From: Ottelia alismoides | Taxonomy: Eukaryota > Streptophyta > Magnoliopsida > Alismatales > Hydrocharitaceae | Assembly (NCBI GenBank): GCA_037367405.1 | Contig: JAZKJV010000148.1 | Coordinates: 1,550,001 to 1,614,000, forward strand | Direction of reading: 5' to 3' | Length of the DNA stretch: 64,000 nt | Shown: piece by piece, positions 24,195-35,750 of the stretch | Numbering within the stretch: position 1 is the stretch's first letter | How the letters are laid out: every line of letters starts with the position of its first letter | Made by a program: the position numbers and the translations under genes | Notes under the pieces: generated by a model | Database searches by the model: none | Told to the model about the DNA's origin: nothing | What the model saw: only the letters and a program-made list of their open reading frames with translations

Positions 24195-26940
24195 CCTTTT
24201 TTTAAAATATCTACTTAAATAAAACTTAACCAAGAATTTGTGTTTAAAATGATGTTCGTTAATTTAATAAATATTTTTATTTCTTTTTCAATCGATTAAA
24301 CACTATATTTTATTAGTTAAATAATACCTTTCCTCAATCAACTATTTTATAAATTTATATTATTTATCGTCCGCCCTGACTCACACCTTCGTTAAAGATT
24401 TGGAATACTGATTACTTGATCAGTACATTTCACCAACTGACCAATTTACTGATCTTATAAAAGCTTCTATTTACTAATTAAATTTTTAAGTCAATTATTT
24501 TTATTTTAAATAAACTACTTTATCTTTCAGTTGTGAATATTTTCATCAACTAACTGAAAAATTGTTTGTTACATATTCGAAAAATCTACATATTTCTCTT
24601 TTCATTACAACTTCTCGTAATCAAGGACAATCTTAGAGGGGGGTAAGGAGGGGCACATGCCCCCTCCTAATTTTTTAGATTACATGATATATATTTAATT
24701 ATTTTTTAAGGATTTTTGAAGGAAAAATAATCATAATATCTCCTAAGTATAAATCATCTTTTAGATTTTTGAGGGTAAAATTTATACATGCACCCCCTTC
24801 ATTTCATGAGGGAAAAAATCAATAATTATTAATGGTAGATAATATATTTTTTAATATAAAATTTCTTCCTAGCAATAGTAGATTTTACCTTAGATCAACC
24901 TGTTCGGATAATTTCGTAAACTGGTCAACTTATAATTGATCTCTACACAAACTATCTTTTTGAATATCCACTTTTTAGGATAAACCTATAGTAGGGATTG
25001 GGTTTTCATCCAATCTTATGATCACATATACAGATATGAGGTTTACTTCTTGATCTAAAAAAATAAAGTTTCTAAAAAATCACTTATTACCAAGTCTCAC
25101 ATATTAATCATTGGTCCTATTTATTATCAAGCAAGTAGTCAAATGCACGAATATTCTTGATTGGTGTATTTTTCTTAATTGATATATTAATATCTCTAGT
25201 TGTTGGTAATAAAAAGTATAAATATGTGTATTTTTATATTTTCAACTTGATACAAATTTGGAATAAGTATATTTATATTGTAATTAATCAAAATCCAACG
25301 AGTGAATTGAAAAAATATGAAACATTAGAGTATGTCTATTTTTAAAAAATGATATAAATATCATTCAAAAAAATCTCGACTCTGCAGAACTTATACCATA
25401 TCAATTTATGTAAAATTGAATAAGAAACATACAATTGATTAAAAGTAAGTTCAAAATAAACTATTATTTACATGTAAACTATAGATATAATTTATCATTC
25501 ACAGCTATTGTTATATAATGAATAGAGGAGGGGGAGTATCTAACTCATATGCATATACTTTATATGGTCATCACCTCTCAGCCACTCATATGTCTTGAAA
25601 CTTTAACTTGCATATGTTCCAATGACAGAGCCAATTGCACTCACCCATCCCAATACAGATAAATGGCTAAGAAGGTAATGTACACATAAGTGACAAACAA
25701 CTCAATAATATACTCCCTTTTTCCTAAAGAACATGATCACATCATAGTCGATAGATATATATTTTTTAAACCTTGTGCCCCCTCCTAAAAAATGTTCTGG
25801 CTCCGTTCCTGCTCGCAACCACTCCCATAAACTTTCATTTAATGAAATCTCTTTATTGTTTCTCTTCTGCATTCATTCCTCCAAATCATGAATTCGAGGA
25901 GAATTCCCAAAAGACATGCCTTTCTCTCTCTCATTCGTATGGAAGATTACATCAAAGAGTATATCTTGCAGCAGAAAAATCAATAGCAAATTGACATCAT
26001 TTCCAATATTCATAAGTTATCTCCGAATGATTTGTGAAATGGGAGGATTATATCAAGTTTTCAATTAGTACCAAGATTTTTTTATTTATCTATCACACTC
26101 ATATAATTTTTTCAAGGTAATTTCCTACCGCCAATTGACATACCTAAATTTATCCATAGTTGATTAACATATTTTATGCTAACTTGAATAGATCTTATGA
26201 TGAACATGTAACATCTTCTTCCAAATATTTTCAGAAAAGCACGTTTCATTGGCATTAATATTTTATGTCCCTTCATTATATCATTTTTTGAATTGTAATG
26301 GAATTTATTTAGTAGAATCGTAATTTCCTCTTACATTTCTCATACCCTCGATTCTCTTATCATGCGTCAATGCCTCAATTAGAATAAACTTGTCCTTCAT
26401 TTTATGGACCTTTCCTTCCTTTTGGTTGCTTTATCACTCATGTTCTCACTCTTATGCACTTCTTCAATTTATATAAAGAGGAAGTAATCCAACTCTCTAT
26501 GAACAATAAGATCAACTTTTCACGAAGAAGAGCTTCACCATTTAGGAATTTTGAAATTACATGTTGAAGAATAATATGAAGAATATTTATAAGAAATAAA
26601 GTTGAACCATTCCAATTAATGCCCACCCAATTAGCTTCATTTAGTTAGCTTTTTTTTTTTTAAATTTGTTTGCTTGTTGTTATTCTTTGGCTATGGAATT
26701 TGGCAACTTTACTTTTATCCTTTTTTGTTGTATTTTCCCATGCTATTTATGTTTCATGAACCTCATCTATTGCAATACAATTTCTTAACTTTTTTTTATC
26801 TTTTTTATAATGACAAAGGAGAGAACTTTTATTGTAAATGAATTCATGTAAACGTATTGTCATTTTACCATTATTTTTTGTGCCTATTGTAATGAAGAGT
26901 TTCTAACCTAACTGTAAAATCTATTTTGCTCCAAAACAAG
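24195..26940. other. Long AT-rich region, old retroelement texture
   Basis: No gene is supported. Two short C-rich words (CATGCCCCCTCC near 24657 and TGCCCCCTCCTAAAA near 25775) recur and look like leftovers of one dispersed repeat. The short plus-strand frame at 25773-25994 has no recognisable domain. Confidence 0.4.
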
Positions 26941-26944
26941 TATT

Positions 26945-27375
26945 AGATGTCATTAATAAAAAGAGGAAGATTGTTAGAAATATTTTTTAATGATAAATTA
27001 ATATATAATATTTGCAACTCTCGAATCATAAGTACCTAACAACGACGTTTCACTTGACTCATTTTGTTACCAATCAATCAAGTAATAAACTTTAGTATTT
27101 TTCGACTATTTCAAGTCTTAAAATCCTTGCCAAAATTTCTTAAGCGACCGAAACCCATACAAATTGATTAAAATCCATTTAGTGAACTAAATAGGTCTTG
27201 AGATAAATTTTTAGAGCGAACCCTAAAACTAGATGACTAATAGCTTAATTTTATAAAGTGAACAATGATTCTCCAATAAAGTCATTAAAACTATCACTTG
27301 GCTTTTGGAGATTCTAGTATTTGTCTTTTGAAGAGATCTCTAGGTTGACATTTAGAAATTGAAGCTTACTAAGTA
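26945..27375 (+). mobile_element. Copia-type 3' end: polypurine tract and LTR
   Basis: The polypurine tract AAAAAGAGGAAGAT at about 26960 is followed directly by TGTTAGAAATATTTTT, the usual junction of plant Copia elements between polypurine tract and 3' LTR. ATGACAAAGGAGAGAAC upstream (26810) also fits this spacer. The LTR would extend close to the tRNA gene at 27382. Pairing with the gag relic at 19 kb is possible but not shown. Confidence 0.5.
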
Positions 27376-27381
27376 AACAAA

Positions 27382-27392
27382 GCGGGGATAGT

Positions 27393-27429
<37 letters not shown>

Positions 27430-27454
27430 GCGTGTTCGATCCACGCTCACCGCA
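27382..27454 (+). tRNA. trnF-GAA: tRNA-Phe (GAA)
   Basis: 73 nt folding as a full cloverleaf. The anticodon loop CTGAAGA carries GAA, the anticodon stem is TCAGA/TCTGA, the T arm is GCGTG-TTCGATC-CACGC, and the acceptor is GCGGGGA/TCACCGC plus discriminator A. The D stem GTTC/GAGC has a U11-G24 wobble where plant nuclear copies I know read GCTC. The acceptor carries one G-A opposition at the fifth pair, as in other plant tRNA-Phe. A run of six T follows at once, as expected for RNA polymerase III termination. Likely functional. Confidence 0.95.
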
Positions 27455-27460
27455 TTTTTT
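27455..27460 (+). terminator. RNA polymerase III T-run terminator
   Basis: TTTTTT starts at the base after the tRNA-Phe discriminator. Confidence 0.85.
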
Positions 27461-27499
27461 AAATTTAAACATTTATTTTATCCTTTTTTTTGTTTTTAT

Positions 27500-28724
27500 C
27501 CTGTTCTATATGGAAGCGAAGCCGTCTCGATTCTCTGCCAATCTGAAGATCTCCCACGGGCAAATCGTCTCTAAATCAAAGTGAGAGATCCGCTTTTATT
27601 TCTCTTTTTTCGCTTCTATTTACTTCTGTATATGATTTGTTTGTTTATCTATTTTCTTACCCCAAATCGACCCCCATTGCCCCCTCATCCTTACATGTAC
27701 AGTCATCAAAACCCTAGTTTGATCTTTGATCCTGCTGTTGAACGGATTGTTTGCTTAATTGATCTGATGCACATCTAGGTATCAAAACCCTAATTCTGTT
27801 TGTGTCTGCTGGCGATTCTTTTTCTTTCTTCTTTAGAATTCTCGAGTAGGGCCGCAGATGTACATGCAGATGTTAAACCTAAGCATCCGTACGGAAATGC
27901 ACACCGATATTTTTTTGTAGAATTTGAATAGAATCATATTCCAATTTTTTTGGGTCTAATCTTTCTGGATGACGATTTGCTGTATGGATGAAGGAAGGGG
28001 ATGAGACCTTTTATGGGTATATATGCTTCCAAACATGTCAACCTTTTGGATCAGATATTAACAACCAGAAACAGATACATCTGCTCATAGGGATGCACAT
28101 TGATGCATCCATTCAAAATCATGGCATCATTTTTAAACTAACAGATGTCTTAACATATTCATTATGTAGTTCTTCAACATTTTTATTAACAATGTAATTT
28201 CACACTATTTTTTAAGGTAAACCATGGAACCCACTTGTGCTGTAAACCCTAGAGAATTATGCCCTGTCCAGCAGACCCTTGGTAAAGCGTGCGGAACATA
28301 GGCTCGAACCTTCTTCCCCCTTGCTAGAGTCAAGATTCATCGTCAGCTCGGATACGCCCTGATGGGAAACTATCTAGTTCTTTGAACAAGTTTGAAGCTT
28401 CCCATCTGCATGTATTGCATAGGTGCTCTTTTTTCACATTAGAATGTATCTACTGAATGATAATATACGCACAAAACATGTCATTGTGAAACATATATGC
28501 ATGAGTTTATCCTCAGTATGCCTTGACCACCAATCTTCTTTTTTCCTGATCCTCTTGTTGATGTGATTAACCCCATTATGTTTGTTTTATAGTAATTAGT
28601 AACACATTATTTTCATTGTTGGGTGTGAATTAATTCCTATATAAACTACTTCCATTATACAGCACTCATGCTCCCTGAATACGAGGAATAGCGTAATATA
28701 CAAGTGAGGTTTTTCTTGTTACAG
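27500..28724 (+). other. BOLA1: BOLA1 leader exon and 5' intron (inferred)
   Basis: Upstream of the coding exon lies a plant-like leader with two telo-box words (AAACCCTAG at 27711, AAACCCTAA at 27785). Candidate donors are AAA|GTGAGA at 27581 and CTAG|GTATCA at 27779. The acceptor TTCTTGTTACAG ends at 28724. A short ATG frame at 27510-27584 (24 codons, MEAKPSRFS...) cannot be joined in frame with the coding exon through either donor, so it is either an upstream ORF or unused. The exact transcript needs RNA evidence. Confidence 0.5.
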
Positions 28725-28778
28725 GAATCTTTTGGAACATACTGGGTGATTTACTCTGAGTTGAAGCTTGAAAATTTC

Positions 28779-29096
28779 ATGAAGCAAATGGCTTCGCGAG
28801 GGGCAGGCACAATGATATCAAGAGCCAGCAGAATGAAGCAGAAGCTGCAGTCTGCATTGGAAGCAAATGTCTTGGAACTGGAAGATGTTTCTTTTCAGCA
28901 TGCTGGCCATGCTGGTGTCAAAGGAGATGCGAGCGAAACACATTTTAATCTGAAGATCGTCTCTTCAAAATTTGATGGACAAAGTCTTGTGAAGCGCCAT
29001 AGAATGGTCTACGAACTCCTGGCCGACGAGCTCCAGTCTGGATTGCACGCCATATCTATCGTTGCGAAGACCCCAAAGGAAACTGGTGCAAACTGA
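28779..29096 (+). CDS. BOLA1: BolA-like protein, BOLA1 type
   Basis: 105 codons from ATG 28779 (a second ATG at 28788). The BolA domain spans residues 20-100: helix MKQKLQSALEANVLELEDVS, HAGHAGVKGDASETHFNLKI, SSKFDGQSLVKRHRMVYELL, then the C-terminal SGLHAISIVAKTP. H90 in GLHAIS is the conserved BolA histidine. H41 and H44 in the QHAGH loop are candidate second ligands. The family binds monothiol (CGFS) glutaredoxins around a [2Fe-2S] cluster, and BOLA1 in Arabidopsis is placed in plastids. No transit peptide is visible from this start, so an extra upstream coding exon or a cytosolic form is possible. The exon is intact and open from the acceptor at 28724. Confidence 0.9.
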   Translation: MKQMASRGAGTMISRASRMKQKLQSALEANVLELEDVSFQHAGHAGVKGDASETHFNLKIVSSKFDGQSLVKRHRMVYELLADELQSGLHAISIVAKTPKETGAN

Positions 29097-29099
29097 AGA

Positions 29100-30430
29100 G
29101 AATCTATGAACTCAGGGATCATTTGTAAGAGAATGTTTGTTCATCGATCTATGGGCAAAACCGTAAGCAAACACACCTTTGGTCATTCTAATTAGCATTT
29201 TGTGCATGGAATGTAAGCAAACACCCCAAAAACCTTTCGACGAATCTCAATCTGAAATATGTATGTTTTCTCAAGGAATCGGGTGAAAAATCCCGAGATT
29301 CCCAATTATGTCGCCGATTTTTCTTATTCTTGGAATAATTCATGTCGCCTATTCCATTACTCGTTCACACTAACTATTCCATAATAGCTATTGCTTATCT
29401 CAAATTTTCGTAAACAACAAAGAAACAGATATGAATAACTCATCTTCATTCCAACTTTAACCTAGTGAGACAAAAGCTTTTAAAGAAACAAGAATTTGGA
29501 GTATCTTTTGTTATCCCACTCTCTTTTATTCAGATAAGAAGGATGAATTTTAAAGATGACTTAACACATGAAGTATTTCAGGAGTTTGGTCCATTTGGAT
29601 TATGATAATAGAGTTTTGGTCGTATTAAATAGTACTGATAGGAGCTTTGATTGGCAATTGATGACTGGAACATGATTAAAAAGAAGGGCTCATGAGATAA
29701 ATTAAACATTATTATTATTTTTGGAAAATGATTGATATTAATAAAAGTATTTATATGAGATTTGATGGATGAGGAATAATTGGAATACAATGAGGAGGAG
29801 ACATTAACAGAAATGAAGTAATTTTTTAGTCAATCTATTTTATATTTAGCGAATTATTTCTTCAGTTAACTAAGGTGGTAACTTACTTCTTGAAGGTTAA
29901 CTCCTTCATTAATTCCAAATTAAATAGAGCTAAAGGCTTACTTTGTTTAAGATAAAAAACAGAATAAATTTCAAATTTAGCGAAAAAAGTCTTATACAGA
30001 GGAATAAAGTATTTGGAAATTTTATCACTTGTCTTTCTTAACTTTTGCTATATCACTTACACCCCTTTCTTTCTTGGAATATAGTTGTGTCCCTGTCTTC
30101 TTATGTCTTTATCACTTGTGTTCTTTCGTTTGTTTAATTGTCAATGAGTTGAACTAAATCATGGTTTATTCAAACTGCAGTGTGATTATTAGGGACATAT
30201 TTGTCCAAACCCTCCCCTCCTCCTTCGCAGTCCCTTCACTTTGACCTCTTCCTCCGCCACTCAATCATGTGTGATCCAAGGTCGAATTCCAAACTTGCTG
30301 CAAAGACCCTAATTCAAGTTAAGACATCTCTTTAAACTAGAGAAAAATTGCCTCACATGCATTTATTCGAACAATATTAACACAAGAAAAAAGACAAGTC
30401 GTGACTTGATTGAAGGGGGAAGTCAGTTCG
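29100..30430. other. BOLA1 3' region then AT-rich intergenic DNA
   Basis: 29097-29250 is probably 3' UTR and contains a GTAAGCAAACAC word repeated at 29162 and 29212. Beyond it no gene is recognised. A CT-rich patch at 30190-30260 has no coding signal. Confidence 0.45.
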
Positions 30431-30439
30431 AGATGAATT

Positions 30440-31870
30440 GGGAAGATGAATTGATTAGTGAACAAATTCATGTCTATAATCATATGGTTTAAACATTTGA
30501 TGTCCACAATTCATTTTCATTTGCTTATGCGTCCTAAAATAATCATTGTTAAATCTGACTGTATTATTCTAAGTGACCGTGTGAAATTCTTTGATATAAT
30601 TTGAGTATATTGAGTGCAATTTATAATATGTGCACCTACAAAATAAGTTTGTAAGTGTTTATGCAATCATCTTTTGGTTCCTCTTTTGTTAGATACTACC
30701 CCCTACTTTGATTAAGAATGGAACCACTAGATGCATGAAATGTATGCATGTATCCTACACCATTCTTGCTAGTAGTATTGCTTCTTAATCTTGCTAGTCT
30801 ATCAAGGTTGTTTTTCTCTTAGGTGAATTTTACAAGGTCGGTACCATTTGTTACCGTGAAGCTTTAAAATAGTCAATTCTTATTATAAAAGAGTAACACC
30901 TTAATCTTTGAAGAACTAGATTTAAAAAACAAGCATCTAAAAGCTCAACATAAGAACATTTGTTTACCACATCTTCGATTGTTAAGATAAAAAGGCAAGC
31001 AATTTCTTCTTTGTAAAATCGGAATTCAAACCACAAGATTCAAAGGAATCATCTTATATTGCGTAGAATGCATTCTTCATAAAGTTCTTAATGAATTTCT
31101 CTTAGAGCCAATTTTGAATTTCTTTTTCTCTGTCATCTACTTTTTTCATATGTGAATAATATTTGTGCATGTATACATTATTTTTGCATTCACAGCATAT
31201 CCTACTTCGTTTTTGTTATCCATCTTTATTTTGAAGTTCTTGTGATTTAGGAACTCCTTGTTACACCTTATGAGTAGTTGTATATCTTTATTGTCATGTT
31301 CGCTTGCATTAGGTTGCTCATTGGCGATTATTTTTACTTTAAAAACAAGCCCTTTCTTTTGTAGATGCTTCTAGAGAAATCTCCTCTTGATTCTTCTTGA
31401 CATCATATGCCATGAGGTTTCCATGAAGATCATCCATTTCTATTGTATTGATGTCTTTGTCTCATTTTATGGTGGTTACCATTTGCTTCCCATGGCTCTG
31501 CAATAGAATTTTCTTTGCCCTTCTTTACTTGTGATGGAATTGATGAGCTTGGCTTATGATTTGCCATTGATGAAATTTTTCCAAAGTGGTTTATGCTTGT
31601 TTTCTATCTTAGTGAATTAAGTATGCATATCTTTGATGTTTAATCCTTACACCATCTTAAATCTTTAATACTCATGAGTGATCATGCACATTTTTAATTG
31701 CTTCACTTTCTTAGATTCTTTTTAGGTTACTAAGCGACTTGTCCATATCTTGTGCATTGTGTGGCACTAAGATGGTTTTACTAAAAGATCTTCATTGCTT
31801 TGGTATTTTTTTCATCTTATTGAGCAATGTCATGTCTCATATGCACACTATCAAATACCTTGTAGGCACA
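30440..31870 (-). pseudogene. Copia gag remnant, minus strand, inverted copy
   Basis: Read on the minus strand this repeats the 19085-20695 sequence: GGTTTAAACATTTGATGTCC at one end, GGTACCATTTGTTACCGTG near 30845, and TTCTTAGATTCTTTTTAGG near 31715. It contains stops in all frames. It lacks the Tourist MITE found in the other copy, so the two diverged before that insertion or only one received it. Confidence 0.65.
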
Positions 31871-32920
31871 AGTCTTCCCAAAATATACATCATAGCCCCA
31901 AATGTCCACTTTCTACATTTAAAATCTCACATGTTAAATGAATTTGGGAAATTTTTAAAGGTGGAATATGAACTGAATTTGATCAATGGGATTGATTTTA
32001 GTTAGTTGTCATTGAAAGAAAAGGGATTGGAATGAGGGGTTCCAACTTTCAAATGAAGGGAAAGTGAATCAAGGAGGTTTTCCATGTGATTCTAATCTTC
32101 CCTTGAAAGTCAAAAGGGAAAGGCTTTCTTCATGAAGGATTCCCAAGTTCTTTCTTCCATCCTATCCATTCAAGGGATTGAACTTGAAGTGCTATTCAAG
32201 ACCACAACTCCTACTACCTCCCATCCGCGCAATACCACAACTCTCCCATGAGCTCGCCAAGATCCGACCTCAACCGAACATGCCATGGACGAACCTCCAA
32301 ACAGAATCATAGTCTTTCTAAGCAAGTAGAGGAGAGGGAGTTAGGATGTTACTCGAGATTGGGCAGCCGAGAATGGAGGAACTAAAGAGGAAAATGAACG
32401 AACCGGAGGAGGTCGGTGCATCGAGGAGATAGGGTTTCAGGAGAAAGAATGGAGGAGACTAGTTAGGGATATGGGGCTTGAGCATTTCGAAGGGAGAAGT
32501 TTAGTTTGGAGGGAGAAAATTGGGAGATAATTTTTCAGATCATTTTAGTGATGTTATGCAACATTTTTTATATATTACAATTTTAAGGCAACATTTGCAT
32601 AGGAAAAGTTGCATTTATTTTTCTAATCCAAACGATCTTCTACTAAATGCCAATGCCCACTAACAATGGCTGTGTAAGAGTTAACTATTACCCAGGCTTC
32701 TCATTTAATTCACGATTACATAGGGTAATTTACGTAATTACGAAACTACTCATGATTATCGGTATAAATATCCTTTAATATAAGAGGGTATTTTTCAAGG
32801 ATGATTATATATCAATCCCCTCCTTTGACTACCGATCCCCATCCCCATCATAATATATATTTATTTGCATGAATTGCAGTAGCAGGTAAATATGGTTCGA
32901 GCTAGTTGAACCATACTACT
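31871..32920. other. Unclassified DNA with a purine-rich block
   Basis: 31870-32110 is a possible continuation of the retroelement. 32180-32530 is GC- and purine-richer (GAGGAG, GGAGAAAG) with no readable protein family. No element termini identified. Confidence 0.35.
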
Positions 32921-34036
32921 AGCGATGCAAACCAACAGATACATGTATAGGTGTTATCGTATCCTTATCAGTTTTTGAATACGAATACAGATGCTGATAC
33001 GGATATTGACGGATATTAAAATTAGGGTTGTCAGGAAAGTTCAGGTTCGATGAGCTCAACTCGGGCTCGGCTCGTTAAGGGCTCGCGAACCGGACTCGAA
33101 ACCTTAATGAGCCTGAGCTCGAGTTGGGTTCTATGGCTCGTTAGCTTATCGAGTCGAGTCCGAGTTGGGTATTGTTCAACTCGAAAACTCGACTCGGTAA
33201 CTCGTTTTCCATCTTAATAAAAAATTAAAAATATATATACCGAAACTTCCACGTTGAATTTGATATAAAATAGATGTTAACAATTTTCTTGCCCAAAAAG
33301 CTATAGAAAATAGTATAAAAAACAAAATTATAAATGTCATTTGCATAATTTAATGTATAAAATGGACAAATGATTCATTAAGAGGTTCATGAGTCTGCTC
33401 ATTTTGAGGCTCGTGAGACAGCTCAAAAACTCATGACTCGATAAGAGGCTCGTGAGTCAGTTCATTTTAGCGCTCGTGAACCAGCTCAGAAACTCGTGGC
33501 TCGATAAGAGGCTCGTGAGTCAACTCGAACTTGACGAGTTCGAGTCGGTGATCCAGGGTTCGACTCTTATCGAGCTCGAGTTCGAACCGTAGGTTTCTTA
33601 TCGAGTTCGAGTCCGAGTTGAGGCCAATTCGGCTCGTTGAACTCGATAGACACCTCTAATTAGAATTATCTTACCATATCCTTAAAAAACGAATACGGAT
33701 GTAAAACGGATACTGATCGCATACAAGTAATCGACTTAAATATATTCGAATTGGATGAAAAATACATGACATAAATTTACTAAATATGTTTGCATGATAA
33801 AAATTGTACAAATATGGTAAAAGAAGGTATAGAATTGTGTTATATAGGGTTAACAATAAATTTATGACTATATTTATATATGAAAATGAATATACATAAA
33901 ATATAAATGTTTGCGGATATTATAACAATATCTATATCTGCATCCATTTTAAAACGGATACGAATGTCAAAATATGTATAAAATGGATATGGTGACAGAT
34001 CGGATACGGATATGTACATAACCGTTTGCATCTTAG
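32921..34036. mobile_element. 'GATACGGATAT' nonautonomous element hosting a nested insertion
   Basis: Ends AGCGATGCAAACC and, inverted, CTAAGATGCAAACGGTT. A direct repeat ATACTAC(T/C) lies at 32913-32920 and 34037-34044 (seven of eight bases). The interior is made of GATACGGATAT/ATATCCGTATC words. About 636 bp of it is the separate element at 33023-33658. The family resembles 37031-37752 and a fragment at 54821-55140. The 8-bp duplication suggests hAT. Confidence 0.65.
33023..33658. mobile_element. 'GGCTCGTGAG' nonautonomous hAT-like element, nested
   Basis: 636 bp. Inverted ends TAGGGTTGTC and TAGAGGTGTC, flanked by ATTAAAAT at 33015-33022 and ATTAGAAT at 33659-33666 (seven of eight identical). 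The interior repeats GAGGCTCGTGAG and GAGCTCGAGTT words in both orientations. No coding capacity. Confidence 0.75.
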
Positions 34037-34315
34037 ATACTACCCAAAACCTACTAATCAAATAATTATGTTAAACACTTAATAGGTATAATTTCATGTC
34101 CAGGGTTATTACTCCTCCCGAATAAGTAGTCTTTGTGCATCTTATGGCAATGGTTACAGCGTCAATTAATATAATTATAGGAGTTTGAAATTATAAATGT
34201 CACTCCGAATTGGTACTCTTTTTTTTTATAAAAAAATTACGATAAATCAGCTAGTTTATTCAAGAGGATACAGAAATATTTATACATCTGAATATATTAT
34301 ATATAAAATAATTTG

Positions 34316-34387
34316 TGCCCCCATGCAGGATCGAACTACAGACCTTCAGTTTACAAGACTGACGCTCTACCACTGAGCTATAGGGGC
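34316..34387 (-). tRNA. trnT-UGU: tRNA-Thr (UGU)
   Basis: Minus-strand cloverleaf: acceptor GCCCCTA/TGGGGGC with discriminator A, D arm GCTC-AGTGGTA-GAGC, anticodon arm TCAGT-CTTGTAA-ACTGA with anticodon TGT, T arm TGTAG-TTCGATC-CTGCA. The stems hold with a few G-T pairs. A short T run (ATTATTTTAT) follows within about 10 bases. It is a nuclear type, clearly different from the plastid trnT-UGU. No inserted intron. Confidence 0.92.
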
Positions 34388-34611
34388 CTTGGTTAATTAA
34401 AATATATTGTTTATTTACTTTACATTGACGCCATTCCCTTCCACCCTTTGCTAATCATGTTTTTAATTAAATTAATTTGGCAAGTTCTTTGACTAGTGGG
34501 GATTAATTCCGTTGAAATACTTTTTTTATTCATTTAATTTCCTACATTCAAACAATTTCGTAAGAAACCCTTCAATTGTTTAGGCGTTGAATCCATTTTC
34601 ATATACTTGGC

Positions 34612-34721
34612 AACTAGATTACCAGTGTCACTCCACTTTAAAGGACTCGGGTTCGAATATCAGGGAGGACACTTCGGACCTCCGAAATGATCGAACCTAC
34701 TACTAAAAAAACTAGATTACC
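34612..34721. mobile_element. Short SINE-like insertion with perfect 12-bp duplication
   Basis: The direct repeat AACTAGATTACC occurs at 34612-34623 and 34710-34721. Between them lie 86 bp with a B-box-like GGGTTCGAATATC at 34650-34662 and an A-rich 3' end (CTACTAAAAA). That is the footprint of target-primed insertion of a 5'-truncated, tRNA-derived SINE. An internal palindrome GGACACTTCGGACC..GGTCCGAAGT-like stem is also visible. Confidence 0.75.
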
Positions 34722-35125
34722 TTGGATCAAATTAGGCAAATTTTTTAATGGTAACTCTGGAAGTTTTTAATGTCATAATAGCACTAGTATTGTAAGCTTT
34801 GTAAGGATGTTATGTGAATAGCAATTCGGAACAACAATTGCTTCATCAACAAAAAAATAGAATAACCTCACAAAAAACAGTAATTATTAATCTATGCCAT
34901 AAGTTATCTTATCATTGATAACAATATATGATAGAGGTTTATTTAGTGTTGTCTTAACGTTGCAACAATTAAGTTATTGAGTTTAAACGATTGTTACATG
35001 TAACTTAAGAATTCGATAATATGCTTAATATGTGATAGTTACGTAATAATGAAGATATGGGATCCATTAATATCTTGTTATTCCTCATTGATTTATGTTG
35101 TCTGTTGAATTCCAAGAGTACAAGC

Positions 35126-35750
35126 CAAAGTTTTAAAAATCAGATCGGATATTGAACCGGTTAGTCTTCGATTTGTAACAATCAAGTCGGATTGTCGGTC
35201 CAAATCGGTCGAACCGGTGATGATATCAGCATGACATCATCATTCCCGTCGACTCGGAAAAAATCAGATCATACTTAATTTACTATTCTGACCGATCGAA
35301 CCGGTTTTTTAATCTATAAAACTGGATACATATATGTATGCATTTATATAACAATGAATAATCATTTAAAATGTGAAATCTTTCTTGTCTATTTCGAGTA
35401 AAGTCCTACAAAAGTTAGTTACATTTTCTAGCATTTTATATGAATATAATATTGTATTCATTTATTTATAGTTGCTTTTAAAAATTTACTCTAAGAAAGT
35501 AGTGGCACAACTTATATTCCAGAAAAGAGAGGGACATAACTTATATCGCAGAAGTTAAGAAGGATACAAATAATAAAAATCCTATTATTTCATAATTTAA
35601 ACTTTTTTTTAAAAATTTACCAAACCATCGGACTCGACTTTTTATTTTTTTTGAATTAATTACAGAATACCTGCCGAACCGACCAGATCAAGGCCGATTC
35701 TCGATCCAACCGGTCTGACCAGCCGATCTGATCTGGTTTTTTAAACCCCG
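35126..35750. mobile_element. CCGGTT-rich nonautonomous element, copy 3
   Basis: Ends CAAAGTTTTAAAAATCAGAT and, inverted, CGGGGTTTAAAAAACCAGAT. GAACCGGT and CGGTC words lie near both ends and the middle is AT-rich. No convincing target duplication remains. Older copy of the 7949-8941 family. Confidence 0.6.
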
